From Prevotella sp. (lineage in GTDB: Bacteria > Bacteroidota > Bacteroidia > Bacteroidales > Bacteroidaceae): a DNA stretch of 61,438 nt. Location of the stretch: positions 1-61,438 of the forward strand of contig JAFZAP010000068.1 of the NCBI GenBank assembly GCA_017557185.1, in the 5' to 3' direction. Below, one piece after another: positions 9,737 through 18,537 of the stretch. The position numbers and the translations under genes were made by a program. The notes beneath the pieces were generated by a model, which made no database searches, was not told where the DNA came from, and saw only the letters and a list, made by a program, of their open reading frames with translations. Positions within the stretch are counted from its first letter, which is position 1, and each line of letters begins with the position of its first letter.

Positions 9737-11586
9737 CAGACGTTATACAATTATTACCCGACTCCGTAGCCAACCAGATTGCAGCAGGTGAGGTGATTCA
9801 GCGCCCGGCAAGTGTTATTAAAGAACTTGTCGAGAATGCAATTGATGCTGGTGCTGAAACGGTGAATGTGATTATTGTCGATGCTGGACGGACAGCCATC
9901 CAGGTAGTCGACGACGGTTGTGGAATGTCTGAAACCGATGCGCGTCTGGCTTTCGAGCGGCATGCAACCTCGAAGATTCGCAAGGCCGATGATCTTTTCG
10001 ACTTGCATACGATGGGTTTCCGAGGAGAGGCGCTGCCGTCTATCGCTGCTGTTTCGCAAGTGGAACTGCGCACAAGGCGGGCAGGTGACGATATCGGAAC
10101 GTTGCTCACGCTTTCTGGTTCACGTTTTGTCAGTCAGGAACCGTGCTCCTGTCCTGTGGGCAGTAATTTCAAGATTGAGAATCTGTTTTTCAATGTGCCC
10201 GCTCGTCGGAAGTTCTTGAAATCGAATGCCACAGAACTGAATAACATCCTTGTAGCCTTTGAGCGAATTGCACTGGTTTATCCGTCGGTAACTTTCACCT
10301 TGCATAGTAATAATACCGAACTGCTGAATCTCAAGCAGGGCAGTTTCCGCCAGCGCATCATCGATATTTTCGGGAAACGCCTTAACCAAGACTTGCTGCC
10401 TGTTGATGTCAACACCACGCTTGGTCATATTTATGGTTTCGTAGGAAAGCCAGAGTCAGCAAAGAAGAAAGGTGCTCATCAGTATTTCTTCGTCAACGGG
10501 CGCTATATGAAACATCCCTATTTCCACAAGGCAGTGCAGGGTGCTTTCGACCGACTTGTTCCCGTTGGCGAGCAGGTGCCGTATTTCATTTGTTTCGATG
10601 TGCCTGCCGCTGACATCGATGTGAACATCCATCCCACAAAGACGGAAATCAAGTTTGAAAACGAACAGGCTATCTGGCAAATCCTGACTGCTGCCGTGAA
10701 AGATGCTATCGGTGCATTCAACGATGTCCCACAAATCGATTTCGATACGATGGGTAAGCCTGAAATCCCTGTCTTTCAGCCGGGCTCTATGCCATCGATG
10801 CCTAAAGTGGAATACAATCCGCAATACAATCCGTTCTCATCGACGTCCGTGGATCGCAAGCGCAAGGCGGTGAATGACTGGCAGCAACTCTATGAGAACC
10901 TGCGGCCTGCAGGAGGAGAGCAGCAGACACTCACGTTCCCGCAGAATCAGAACTTGCCCTCAGCAGGTAATATCGGAACCGATCTGGTTGCAGGGATGAA
11001 ATCTGACTCCATTATTGCAGATAAATCTCCTTCGCATTATCAGTACAAGGGCCAGTACATTATGACTGCTGTGAAGTCGGGATTGATGATCATCGACCAG
11101 CATCGCGCGCACGTACGTATTTTATATGAGCACTATCAGACATTACAGAAAAACCGGCAATGGGTATCACAGAAGTTGCTCTTCCCGGAAATCCTGCAAC
11201 TGACGGTCACCGAACAAAATCTGTTCGAAAAGGTGTCTGCACAGATGGCAGAAATGGGTTTTGAACTGTCTTCGCTTGGCAATGGAAGTTATGCCGTCAA
11301 TGCAATACCGGCTGGTCTTGATGGCATCAACCCCATAGCCCTAGTTCATGATATGATTGATAATGCAGACGTTTCTGGCGACCAGATTCAAGAAGAAATA
11401 GGCAATTCGCTCGCATTGAGTCTGGCGAGAAATGCGGCTATTCCTGTGGGGCAGATACTTGGAAATGATGAGATGGAAGGTATCATCAATGACCTTTTTG
11501 CCTGTCAGAATGTTAATTATGCACCTGATGGCAAATCCATCCTCACAATCCTAAAACAGCAAGAAATTGAGCGACTTTTGGGTTGA
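9733..11586 (+). CDS. mutL: DNA mismatch repair protein MutL
   Basis: A 617-residue GHKL ATPase. N-terminal motifs are intact: ELVENAIDAGA at 31-41, DDGCGM at 60-65, GFRGEAL at 95-101 and DVNIHPTKTEIKF near 297. MutL links MutS mismatch recognition to strand incision. The C-terminal endonuclease motif of MutH-less bacteria, DQHA(x2)E(x4)E, is degenerate here: at D455 it reads DQHRAHVRILYE, with V where the middle acidic residue belongs. The usual later ACHGAIK-like and CPHGRP-like motifs read ARNAAIPVG and CQNVNYAPDG. The start overlaps the OstA-like stop as ATGA, so translation is probably coupled. The MutL identity is certain; loss of nicking activity is an inference. Confidence 0.95.
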   Translation: MTDVIQLLPDSVANQIAAGEVIQRPASVIKELVENAIDAGAETVNVIIVDAGRTAIQVVDDGCGMSETDARLAFERHATSKIRKADDLFDLHTMGFRGEALPSIAAVSQVELRTRRAGDDIGTLLTLSGSRFVSQEPCSCPVGSNFKIENLFFNVPARRKFLKSNATELNNILVAFERIALVYPSVTFTLHSNNTELLNLKQGSFRQRIIDIFGKRLNQDLLPVDVNTTLGHIYGFVGKPESAKKKGAHQYFFVNGRYMKHPYFHKAVQGAFDRLVPVGEQVPYFICFDVPAADIDVNIHPTKTEIKFENEQAIWQILTAAVKDAIGAFNDVPQIDFDTMGKPEIPVFQPGSMPSMPKVEYNPQYNPFSSTSVDRKRKAVNDWQQLYENLRPAGGEQQTLTFPQNQNLPSAGNIGTDLVAGMKSDSIIADKSPSHYQYKGQYIMTAVKSGLMIIDQHRAHVRILYEHYQTLQKNRQWVSQKLLFPEILQLTVTEQNLFEKVSAQMAEMGFELSSLGNGSYAVNAIPAGLDGINPIALVHDMIDNADVSGDQIQEEIGNSLALSLARNAAIPVGQILGNDEMEGIINDLFACQNVNYAPDGKSILTILKQQEIERLLG

Positions 11587-11685
11587 AAACAGCAAAAAAC
11601 ACCGAAAAATAAGGAAAAAATGCCCTTTTTAGGCCAAAAATGAAAAAAAAATGTGCAAAAAATGATACTAATTAAAAATAATTAT

Positions 11686-11693
11686 TAACTTTG
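11686..11693 (+). promoter_or_regulatory. -7 box for the OmpA gene at 11756
   Basis: TAACTTTG fits the Bacteroidetes -7 element, 62 bases before the ATG; a good -33 element is not visible. The A/T-rich leader has the look of a highly expressed gene. Confidence 0.5.
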
Positions 11694-11755
11694 TAGCCGA
11701 AAATGCTCTTTATGTAACAACTATTTTTAAGTTTATTTATATTAATTATTAAGTT

Positions 11756-12934
11756 ATGAAAAAGTTTTTGATGATTCTGGCTTTCGCCAGTGTTTCGATG
11801 GCCTCAATGGCACAGGAAGATCCTACGCTGAAGTATAGCGTAGCAACAAACTCGTTCTGGCAGAACTGGTTCGTCCAGGTGAATGCTTCTTGGAATGCTT
11901 TCTATTCTAACGAAGAGAAGGGTGCTGACTTCGCTAAGGGCCCCTTCAAGGATTTCCGCAGCGCCCCCGGCTTCTCTGTAGCTGTAGGTAAGTGGTTCAC
12001 CCCGGGTCTTGGTCTCCGCACGAAGTTTGCTGCTATGAATGGCCGCAGCGTGATTAGTGAGAACAAGGACATTAACGACATCAAGTTCTGGAATGCACAG
12101 GAGCAGGTGCTCTTCAACCTGAGCAACATGTTGTGTGGCTATAGCGACACTCGCGTTTGGAATTTCATTCCCTACTTCGGTGTTGGTATTACTCGCAACT
12201 GCTCGTACAACACTTACGAGCTCGCAGGAAGTGCTGGTTTGCTGAACACATGGAAGCTTTCAAAGCGTGTTCTCCTGAACCTTGACCTCGGCTTCACAAT
12301 GTGCGGTGACGACTTCGAAGGTCGCCTCGGCAACAAGAAGTATGTTGACCTCGGTGGTAAGGGTGGCGATCCCTCTCCCTCGAACCACGACCGTTGGTTC
12401 ACTGGCGAGATTGGTCTGACCTTCAACCTCGGCCGCGTTGGTTGGGACAAGACTCCCGATGTGGACGCTATCAAGGCCCTCTCTCAGAGCCAGATCGACG
12501 CCCTCAACGCACAGCTTAACGATGCTAACGCTGAGAACGCTCGCCTGAATGGCCGTCTGCGTGAGGCTCTGGCTAACCAGAAGCCCGCTGAGACTCCGAA
12601 GGCTGTTCGTGAGTTCGTGACCACTCCTGTTTCGGTGTTCTTCAACCTCGACAAGACCAACATCGCTTCGCAGAAGGACCTCGTGAACATCGAGGGTGTT
12701 GCTAAGTATGCTAAGGAGAATAACACCAATCTGCTCGTAACGGGTTATGCTGACAGCGCTACTGGTACACCTGATCACAACCAGTGGTTGTCTGACGAGC
12801 GTGCTAAGACCGTTGCTGAGGAGCTCGTTAAGATGGGCGTAAGCCGCGATAAGATTGAGACCGTTGGTAAGGGTGGTGTTGACGAGCTGTCTCCCATCTC
12901 CTTCAACCGTCGCGCTACTGTTCAGGTTAAGTAA
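11756..12934 (+). CDS. OmpA family outer-membrane protein
   Basis: A 392-residue protein: signal peptide (MKKFLMILAFASVSMASMAQ), a beta-barrel region at about 25-235 rich in alternating aromatic strands, a short helical linker (QSQIDALNAQLNDANAENARLNGRLREA, about 242-269), then an OmpA C-terminal peptidoglycan-binding domain at about 282-392 (PVSVFFNLDKTNI, VTGYADSATG, LSDERAKTV, NRRATV). It anchors the outer membrane to peptidoglycan. Codons are strongly biased toward GCT, GTT, CTC and AAG, like other abundant envelope proteins here. It has its own -7 box and a very strong terminator, so it is probably monocistronic. Confidence 0.92.
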   Translation: MKKFLMILAFASVSMASMAQEDPTLKYSVATNSFWQNWFVQVNASWNAFYSNEEKGADFAKGPFKDFRSAPGFSVAVGKWFTPGLGLRTKFAAMNGRSVISENKDINDIKFWNAQEQVLFNLSNMLCGYSDTRVWNFIPYFGVGITRNCSYNTYELAGSAGLLNTWKLSKRVLLNLDLGFTMCGDDFEGRLGNKKYVDLGGKGGDPSPSNHDRWFTGEIGLTFNLGRVGWDKTPDVDAIKALSQSQIDALNAQLNDANAENARLNGRLREALANQKPAETPKAVREFVTTPVSVFFNLDKTNIASQKDLVNIEGVAKYAKENNTNLLVTGYADSATGTPDHNQWLSDERAKTVAEELVKMGVSRDKIETVGKGGVDELSPISFNRRATVQVK

Positions 12935-13005
12935 TTTTTCCTGACTGCATGCATGTTGCCGCTTGTCGGCACTGCTTATCGCAGCTAAGCAATTAGCAGA
13001 AAATA

Positions 13006-13056
13006 AACTTTGTAGAGTCGGATTTTTATCTGACTCTGCAAAGTTGTTTTATTTTG
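13006..13056 (+). terminator. Strong intrinsic terminator after the OmpA gene
   Basis: An 18-bp stem (13006-13023 with 13028-13045) with only G-T wobbles and a TTTT loop, followed by GTTTTATTTTG. This lies in the 416-base gap 12935-13350, which also holds the 22-bp array B and the tRNA-Val promoter. Confidence 0.9.
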
Positions 13057-13116
13057 TATTCACATTCTTTCTCCTAATAGGGTAACACAGTTCTTTGGTC
13101 CTGACAAGTTGGTTAG

Positions 13117-13204
13117 AGCATGTCTCTGTATGTTGTGGAGCATGCCTCTGTATGCTATAGAACATGTCTCTATATGTTGTATGCATGGTTTTGTGGTCTT
13201 GAAG
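13117..13204 (+). repeat. 22-bp tandem repeat array B
   Basis: Units begin at 13117, 13139 and 13161, with a decayed fourth at 13183, each AGCATGTCTCTGTATGTTGT or close to it. The period is exactly 22 bp, as in arrays A and C, and the unit resembles AGCAATGCTCTGTAACC of array C. It begins about 60 bases after the OmpA terminator. Confidence 0.75.
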
Positions 13205-13299
13205 GCGGTATTAAATACTCGTTTGCATCCTTATTCATTCGTTAACGAGTGAGGTTTCGCACTTATAAAGAAGAAAAAGGTAAAAAAGTCTGTGAAAAA

Positions 13300-13331
13300 T
13301 TTGGTAGATTCTAAAAAAGTGTGTACCTTTG
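13300..13331 (+). promoter_or_regulatory. Promoter of first tRNA-Val
   Basis: TTTG (13300-13303), a 20-base spacer and TACCTTTG (13324-13331) form a textbook Bacteroidetes sigma-70-type promoter, 19 bases before the tRNA. Confidence 0.85.
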
Positions 13332-13350
13332 CACCCGCTTAGAAAAACAA

Positions 13351-13425
13351 GGGCGTTTAGCTCAGCTGGTTTAGAGCATCTGCCTTACAAGCAGAGGGTC
13401 GGCGGTTCGAATCCGTCAACGCCCA
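13351..13425 (+). tRNA. tRNA-Val (TAC)
   Basis: A complete cloverleaf without encoded CCA. The acceptor GGGCGTT pairs with AACGCCC, the anticodon stem is TCTGC/GCAGA around the loop CTTACAA, and the T arm is GGCGG-TTCGAAT-CCGTC. The anticodon TAC reads valine codons. It is identical to the copy at 13604. It has its own promoter and terminator. Confidence 0.96.
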
Positions 13426-13436
13426 CTTGGGGTGTT

Positions 13437-13471
13437 TCCCGGTGATCCTTCGGGGTTGCCGGGATTTTTTT
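13437..13471 (+). terminator. Intrinsic terminator after first tRNA-Val
   Basis: A 12-bp stem (TCCCGGTGATCC with GGGTTGCCGGGA, some wobbles) with a TTCG tetraloop, followed by seven T. Confidence 0.9.
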
Positions 13472-13520
13472 ATGCCTAGAGTTTTTTATGGTTAATTTTT
13501 TGAAAAAGTATATCGATTTA

Positions 13521-13552
13521 TTTGGCTATTCATGACAAATGACGTAACTTTG
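13521..13552 (+). promoter_or_regulatory. Promoter of second tRNA-Val, probably also purB
   Basis: TTTG (13521-13524), a 20-base spacer and TAACTTTG (13545-13552). No terminator or second -7 box is seen between the tRNA and purB. Confidence 0.85.
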
Positions 13553-13603
13553 CACCTCGTAACGCACGTAGATATGTTCAGCATCTTCATGAAGTCGTGA
13601 CAA

Positions 13604-13678
13604 GGGCGTTTAGCTCAGCTGGTTTAGAGCATCTGCCTTACAAGCAGAGGGTCGGCGGTTCGAATCCGTCAACGCCCA
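13604..13678 (+). tRNA. tRNA-Val (TAC), second copy
   Basis: Identical over all 75 bases to the tRNA at 13351. It lies 118 bases upstream of purB with no hairpin-plus-T terminator between them, so the tRNA may be processed from a purB transcript. Confidence 0.96.
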
Positions 13679-13796
13679 CGAAGAAGTCTGCCATTCGATG
13701 ATGAAACGCAGGCGTATGCATAAGACAAGGATAATCTTTAGTAAGAATCATACAAGGATAAGAGTTTAGGATAAAGTATTATAATACGAAGCATTC

Positions 13797-15155
13797 ATGA
13801 CACTCAATTTATTAACTGCAATTTCTCCCGTTGACGGGCGCTATCGCGGAAAAACCGAACTGTTAGCTGACTATTTTTCAGAATATGCACTCATTCGCTA
13901 CCGCATCCGGGTAGAGATTGAATATTTCATTGCACTTTGTGAGCTGCCTCTCCCGCAGTTGGCTACGTTCCCGAAGGAGTTATTTCCGCAGCTTCGTGCT
14001 ATCTATCAGCAGTTCGATGTTGCAGGCGCACAGCGCGTCAAGGAGATTGAGAGTGTCACAAACCACGATGTGAAGGCCGTAGAGTATTATATCAAGGAGC
14101 AGTTTGATAAGTTTTCTACGGCTGACCAGCCACTTTCCGCTTTTAAGGAGTTCATCCATTTCGGTCTTACTTCACAGGATATCAACAATACGAGTGTTCC
14201 TCTTTCGATCAAAGAGGCTTTGGCTGATGTGTATGTACCCCAGCTTGAAGAGCTTGTTGGCCAGTTGCGCCAGTATGCCGAAGAGTGGCAGGCGGTGCCG
14301 ATGTTGGCAAAGACTCACGGTCAGCCTGCATCTCCCACGCGTTTGGGAAAGGAAGTGATGGTTTATGTCTACCGTTTATCCGAACAGTTGGAATCTTTGC
14401 GTCATTGCCCGCTTTCGGCTAAGTTTGGCGGTGCTACCGGTAACCTTAACGCCCATCATGTGGCTTATCCCGACTACGACTGGCGCACGTTTGCCAACCG
14501 CTTCGTCAGTGAGAAACTGGGCTTGCAGCGTGAGCAGTTCACGACTCAGATTAGCAATTACGATTCGCTGGCAGCCGTCTTCGATGCTATTCGCCGTATC
14601 AATACCATCATTATCGACCTCGACCGCGACTTCTGGATGTATATCTCGATGGAGTACTTCAAACAGAAGATCAATGCTGGAGAGGTAGGGTCGAGTGCTA
14701 TGCCCCATAAAGTGAATCCTATTGACTTCGAGAATAGCGAGGGAAACCTCGGGATTGCCAACGCCTTGCTGCAGTTCCTCGCGCAGAAACTCCCTGTGAG
14801 CCGTCTGCAGCGCGACCTTACCGATAGCACAGTATTGCGCAATGTCGGTGTCCCTGTGGGACATAGCGTCATCGCTATCCAGAGCACTCTCAAGGGTTTG
14901 CGCAAGCTCATCCTCAATGAGCAGAAGCTTCAGGAAGACCTCGAGAACAACTGGGCAGTTGTCGCAGAGGCTATACAAACTATCTTGCGCCGTGAGGCAT
15001 ATCCCCAGCCCTACGAGGCTTTGAAGGCTCTCACGCGCACCAATCAGAAGATTACGGCCGAAACCATCCGCGATTTCATCGGCACGCTGCAAGTGAGTGA
15101 TGCAGTAAAGGAAGAGTTATTGGCTATCACTCCCGCCACATACACAGGAATTTGA
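13797..15155 (+). CDS. purB: Adenylosuccinate lyase
   Basis: A 452-residue enzyme of the fumarase/aspartase superfamily. It removes fumarate from SAICAR and from adenylosuccinate in purine synthesis, in the cytosol. It starts MTLNLLTAISPVDGRYRGKT, typical of the longer PurB type. The superfamily signature SSAMPHKVNPIDFEN begins at about residue 299, and the TSQDINNTS and KTHGQPASPT active-site segments are present earlier. The promoter appears to be the one upstream of the second tRNA-Val gene. The gap to the next gene is 92 bases with no clear terminator. Confidence 0.96.
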   Translation: MTLNLLTAISPVDGRYRGKTELLADYFSEYALIRYRIRVEIEYFIALCELPLPQLATFPKELFPQLRAIYQQFDVAGAQRVKEIESVTNHDVKAVEYYIKEQFDKFSTADQPLSAFKEFIHFGLTSQDINNTSVPLSIKEALADVYVPQLEELVGQLRQYAEEWQAVPMLAKTHGQPASPTRLGKEVMVYVYRLSEQLESLRHCPLSAKFGGATGNLNAHHVAYPDYDWRTFANRFVSEKLGLQREQFTTQISNYDSLAAVFDAIRRINTIIIDLDRDFWMYISMEYFKQKINAGEVGSSAMPHKVNPIDFENSEGNLGIANALLQFLAQKLPVSRLQRDLTDSTVLRNVGVPVGHSVIAIQSTLKGLRKLILNEQKLQEDLENNWAVVAEAIQTILRREAYPQPYEALKALTRTNQKITAETIRDFIGTLQVSDAVKEELLAITPATYTGI

Positions 15156-15247
15156 ACCAACACCCCCAGTGAATGGGGAATGTATCATATCAAAAACCAA
15201 TTATTTAGAGAAAAGTACTAGTATTATTTCATTTAAAGAACAGAACC

Positions 15248-16702
15248 ATGAATCAGGAGAATGACAACAAGCAGGTGGATAACACTGCTGAGATGAGCGA
15301 GAATGGCCGTGAAGGCTATGTACCCGCAAGTAATTATCAGAGTAAGGCAACGGACAAACCACAGCGTCCGCGTATACATACGCAGCGTGCCTATAGTAGT
15401 GAACATGGACGCGCTGAAAGCGAAGGATTCCGCCCCGAAGGATTCGGAAGCGGACTTCAGCAGGGAACTCAACGTCCCTATCGCCCCCGTTTCAACAGCC
15501 AGGGACAGGGCTATCAGCCCCGCCAGCAGGGCGGTTATCGTCCCCGTTACAATGCCGAAGGCGAACAGCAGGGCTACCAGCCCCGCCAGCAGGGTGGTTA
15601 TCAGCCCCGCTATAATGCTGAAGGCGAGCAGCAGGGCTATCAGCCCCGCCAGCAGGGTGGCTACCGTCCCCGCTACAATGCCGAGGGTGAGCAGCAGGGC
15701 TACCAGCCCCGTCAGCAGGGTGGTTATCAGCCTCGCCAGCAGCAGGGCTTCCGTCCGCGCTATGGCAATGGTCAGCAGCAGGGTGGCTATCGTCCCCGCT
15801 ATAATGGTCAGCAGGGTGGCTATCAGCCTCGTCAGCAGGGTGGTGGCTATCAGTCGCGTCAGCAGGGCGGCTACAATCCTTACGGAGGAGGCTATCGCCA
15901 GCAGCGCACGCCCGGCTATAATCCCAATGCCAAGTACAGCATGAAGAAGCGCATCGAGTATAAGGAGGAGCACATCGATCCCAACGAGCCCATCCGTCTG
16001 AACAAGTTCCTGGCCAATGCTGGTGTCTGCTCGCGTCGCGAAGCCGACGACTTCATCCAGGCTGGCGTTGTTCTCGTCAATGGCGAAGTGGTCAAGGAGC
16101 TCGGAACGAAGGTGAAGCGCACCGACAATGTTGTCTTCCACGACCAGCCCGTCACACTCGAGAAGAAAGTCTACGTGCTGCTCAACAAGCCTAAGGACAC
16201 CGTCACAACTAGCGACGATCCCCAGCAGCGCAAGACTGTTATGGATCTCGTCAAGGATGCCTGCCCTGAGCGCATCTATCCTGTTGGCCGCCTCGACCGC
16301 AACACTACGGGTGTACTGCTCTTGACCAACGATGGCGACTTGGCATCTAAGCTCACTCATCCGAAGTTCCTTAAGAAGAAGGTCTATCACGTTTATCTCG
16401 ACAAGAATGTAACCGCTCACGATATCCAGCAGATTGCCGATGGAATCACCCTCGACGATGGTGAGGTGCATGCTGATGCTATCGCCTATGCCAGCGATAC
16501 CGACAAGAGCCAGGTGGGCATTGAGATTCACTCGGGTAAGAACCGCATCGTGCGCCGTATCTTCGAAAGCCTCGGCTACCGTGTTGTGAAACTCGACCGC
16601 GTGCAGTTTGCAGGACTCACCAAGAAGAGCCTGCGTCGCGGCGACTGGCGCTTCCTCACCGAGAAGGAAGTCGAGATGCTCCGCATGGGTGCCTTCGAGT
16701 AA
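15248..16702 (+). CDS. RluB/RsuA-type rRNA pseudouridine synthase with long repetitive N-terminal tail
   Basis: A 484-residue protein. The C-terminal half is a normal RsuA/RluB-family enzyme: an S4 RNA-binding domain at about 249-295 (RLNKFLANAGVCSRREAD) and the catalytic domain with aspartate D350 in VGRLDRNTTG. Such enzymes convert one uridine in rRNA to pseudouridine. The first 245 residues are predicted disordered and very rich in Q, G, Y, R and P. They include a 21-residue repeat (QGYQPRQQGGYRPRYNAEGEQ) starting at residues 87, 108, 129 and 150, then looser GGYQPRQQ copies. The tail resembles RGG/YG-rich RNA-binding or condensate-forming segments. The specific uridine cannot be assigned from sequence alone. 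Confidence 0.9.
   Translation: MNQENDNKQVDNTAEMSENGREGYVPASNYQSKATDKPQRPRIHTQRAYSSEHGRAESEGFRPEGFGSGLQQGTQRPYRPRFNSQGQGYQPRQQGGYRPRYNAEGEQQGYQPRQQGGYQPRYNAEGEQQGYQPRQQGGYRPRYNAEGEQQGYQPRQQGGYQPRQQQGFRPRYGNGQQQGGYRPRYNGQQGGYQPRQQGGGYQSRQQGGYNPYGGGYRQQRTPGYNPNAKYSMKKRIEYKEEHIDPNEPIRLNKFLANAGVCSRREADDFIQAGVVLVNGEVVKELGTKVKRTDNVVFHDQPVTLEKKVYVLLNKPKDTVTTSDDPQQRKTVMDLVKDACPERIYPVGRLDRNTTGVLLLTNDGDLASKLTHPKFLKKKVYHVYLDKNVTAHDIQQIADGITLDDGEVHADAIAYASDTDKSQVGIEIHSGKNRIVRRIFESLGYRVVKLDRVQFAGLTKKSLRRGDWRFLTEKEVEMLRMGAFE
15506..15739 (+). repeat. 63-bp coding tandem repeat
   Basis: Three full 63-bp units and a partial fourth inside the pseudouridine synthase gene, encoding a 21-residue unit. Units differ mostly at third positions and by R/Q swaps. 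Confidence 0.9.
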
Positions 16703-16729
16703 ATGAAAATTGATAATTGAGAATTGACA

Positions 16730-18169
16730 ATGAAACGTACAAAAGTCATCGATGCTCTTCAGAGCACCGATTATGGAAAGGAAATCTGTGTGAAAGGATG
16801 GGTACGCACCCATCGTTCCAGTAAGGCAGTCGACTTCATCGCCCTTAATGATGGATCCACGATTAAGAATGTACAGGTGGTTGTTGACCCGGCAAAGTTC
16901 CAGGACGAAATGCTTAGGCAAATCACTACTGGTTCTTGCATCGCCGTCAAGGGAACACTTGTCGAGAGTCCCGCAGCAGGGCAGGCTTCTGAGGTGAATG
17001 CCTCTGAGATTGAGATCCTTGGCCTCTGTGGCTCCGATTATCCCATGCAGAAGAAGGGACAGTCTTTCGAGGTGATGCGCAAGAATGCCCACATGCGCCT
17101 GCGCACCAATACCTTCGGTGCTGTCATGCGCATTCGCCACAATATGGCGATGGCCATCCACACCTATTTCCATGAGCATGGTTTCTTCTATTTCCATACA
17201 CCCCTCATCACCGCCAGCGACTGTGAGGGAGCCGGCAATATGTTCCAGGTGACCACCAAGAACCTATACGACCTGCAAAAGGACGAGAATGGTAAGATCA
17301 TCTACGACGACGACTTCTTCGGCGAGCAGACCTCGCTCACAGTCTCTGGTCAGCTCGAAGGTGAGCTCGGGGCTACAGCCTTGGGTGCTATCTACACTTT
17401 CGGCCCCACCTTCCGCGCTGAGAACAGCAACACGCCGCGTCATCTGGCCGAGTTCTGGATGATTGAGCCCGAGGTGGCCTTCATCGACCAGGAGGAACTG
17501 ATGGATCTTGAGGAAGACTTCATCAAGTATTGCGTGCGCTGGGCACTCGACAACTGTCGCGACGACCTGGAGTTCCTTAACAAGATGATTGACAAGACGC
17601 TCATCCAGCGACTTGAAGGCGTTCTCACCGACAGCTTCGTACGACTCCCCTATACCGAGGGCATCCGCATCTTACAGGAAGCCATCAAGGGCGGCCACAA
17701 GTTCGAGTTCCCCTGCAACTGGGGTGACGACCTTGCTAGCGAGCACGAGCGCTATCTCGTTGAGGAGCACTTCCGCAAGCCAGTCATCATGACCGACTAT
17801 CCGCGTGAGTTCAAGTCGTTCTATATGAAGCAGAACGAAGAGAATGCCGACGGAGGCTCTGTTGGTTACAAAGGCGCGGTGGCTCCCGGACCTACCATGC
17901 AAGGCACCGATGTCCTCTTCCCGCAGATCGGTGAGATCATCGGAGGCTCAGTGCGTGAGGAGAACTACGACAAGCTAATAGGCGAGATCAACCGTCGACA
18001 GATGGACATGACCCATCTCTGGTGGTATCTTGATACGCGGCGATGGGGTTCCTGCCCCCATGCAGGATTCGGACTGGGCTTCGAACGACTCATCCTCTTC
18101 GTCACGGGCATGCAGAACATCCGCGATGTCATTCCGTTCCCGCGAACGCCTAAGAATGCCGAATTCTGA
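16730..18169 (+). CDS. asnS: Asparaginyl-tRNA synthetase
   Basis: A 479-residue class IIb aminoacyl-tRNA synthetase. It charges tRNA-Asn in the cytosol. The N-terminal OB-fold anticodon-binding domain covers about residues 1-110; motif 2 (FRAEN, with the Asn-specific [14 protein letters not shown] context) is near 228 and motif 3 (GFGLGFERL) near 446-454. The ATG at 16730 is preferred over the in-frame TTG six bases earlier. The leader just upstream (16703-16729) consists of AAAATTGATAATTGAGAATTG, resembling simple AATTGA repeats seen also before the BlaI gene. A hairpin follows the gene. Confidence 0.97.
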   Translation: MKRTKVIDALQSTDYGKEICVKGWVRTHRSSKAVDFIALNDGSTIKNVQVVVDPAKFQDEMLRQITTGSCIAVKGTLVESPAAGQASEVNASEIEILGLCGSDYPMQKKGQSFEVMRKNAHMRLRTNTFGAVMRIRHNMAMAIHTYFHEHGFFYFHTPLITASDCEGAGNMFQVTTKNLYDLQKDENGKIIYDDDFFGEQTSLTVSGQLEGELGATALGAIYTFGPTFRAENSNTPRHLAEFWMIEPEVAFIDQEELMDLEEDFIKYCVRWALDNCRDDLEFLNKMIDKTLIQRLEGVLTDSFVRLPYTEGIRILQEAIKGGHKFEFPCNWGDDLASEHERYLVEEHFRKPVIMTDYPREFKSFYMKQNEENADGGSVGYKGAVAPGPTMQGTDVLFPQIGEIIGGSVREENYDKLIGEINRRQMDMTHLWWYLDTRRWGSCPHAGFGLGFERLILFVTGMQNIRDVIPFPRTPKNAEF

Positions 18170-18192
18170 TACACCTTATTTATATATATAAG

Positions 18193-18241
18193 GCGGGCTG
18201 GTGGCTCATGGCTCATCAGTCTGTGTTGACCGCCAGCCCGC
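18193..18241 (+). terminator. Likely terminator after asnS
   Basis: A GCGGGCTGG/CCAGCCCGC 9-bp stem with a roughly 30-base loop. The T run after it is poor (ATTTATAAA), so efficiency is uncertain. The remaining part of the 368-base gap 18170-18537 holds A-rich DNA and the promoter at 18380-18411. Confidence 0.6.
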
Positions 18242-18379
18242 ATTTATAAAAAGGAAAACAGAAAATCACAAAAAATGCACAGAAATCCTCTAAATCTCAC
18301 CTAAAACGCCCATTTTATGGGAAAAAATGGCCCAAAACAATATTTTTTTCAAGATATTTCAAAAAAAAACCTAAAAATG

Positions 18380-18411
18380 TTTGTTTGTTTTAAGAATTAT
18401 CTCTATATTTG
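18380..18411 (+). promoter_or_regulatory. Promoter of the giant coiled-coil lipoprotein gene
   Basis: TTTG (18380-18383), a 20-base spacer and TATATTTG (18404-18411). It leaves a leader of about 120 bases with a small TCTCA/TGAGA hairpin. Confidence 0.85.
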
Positions 18412-18537
18412 CACCGAAATTGTATCTCATGGGCTGAGATTAGTGGGTTTTCATGCCCCGATGTGAGCTGTAATTGAGAGAAAAATGATATAATATTTAA
18501 TGTTTTATTTTTAATGTTTAATTTTAAAATTAATCGT

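Noticed and set aside
15303-15944. A 213-residue +1-frame ORF in the pseudouridine synthase gene
   Set aside because: It is the out-of-frame reading of the 63-bp repeats.
18412-18537. A riboswitch in the lipoprotein leader
   Set aside because: Only a small 5-bp hairpin is seen and no known aptamer pattern.
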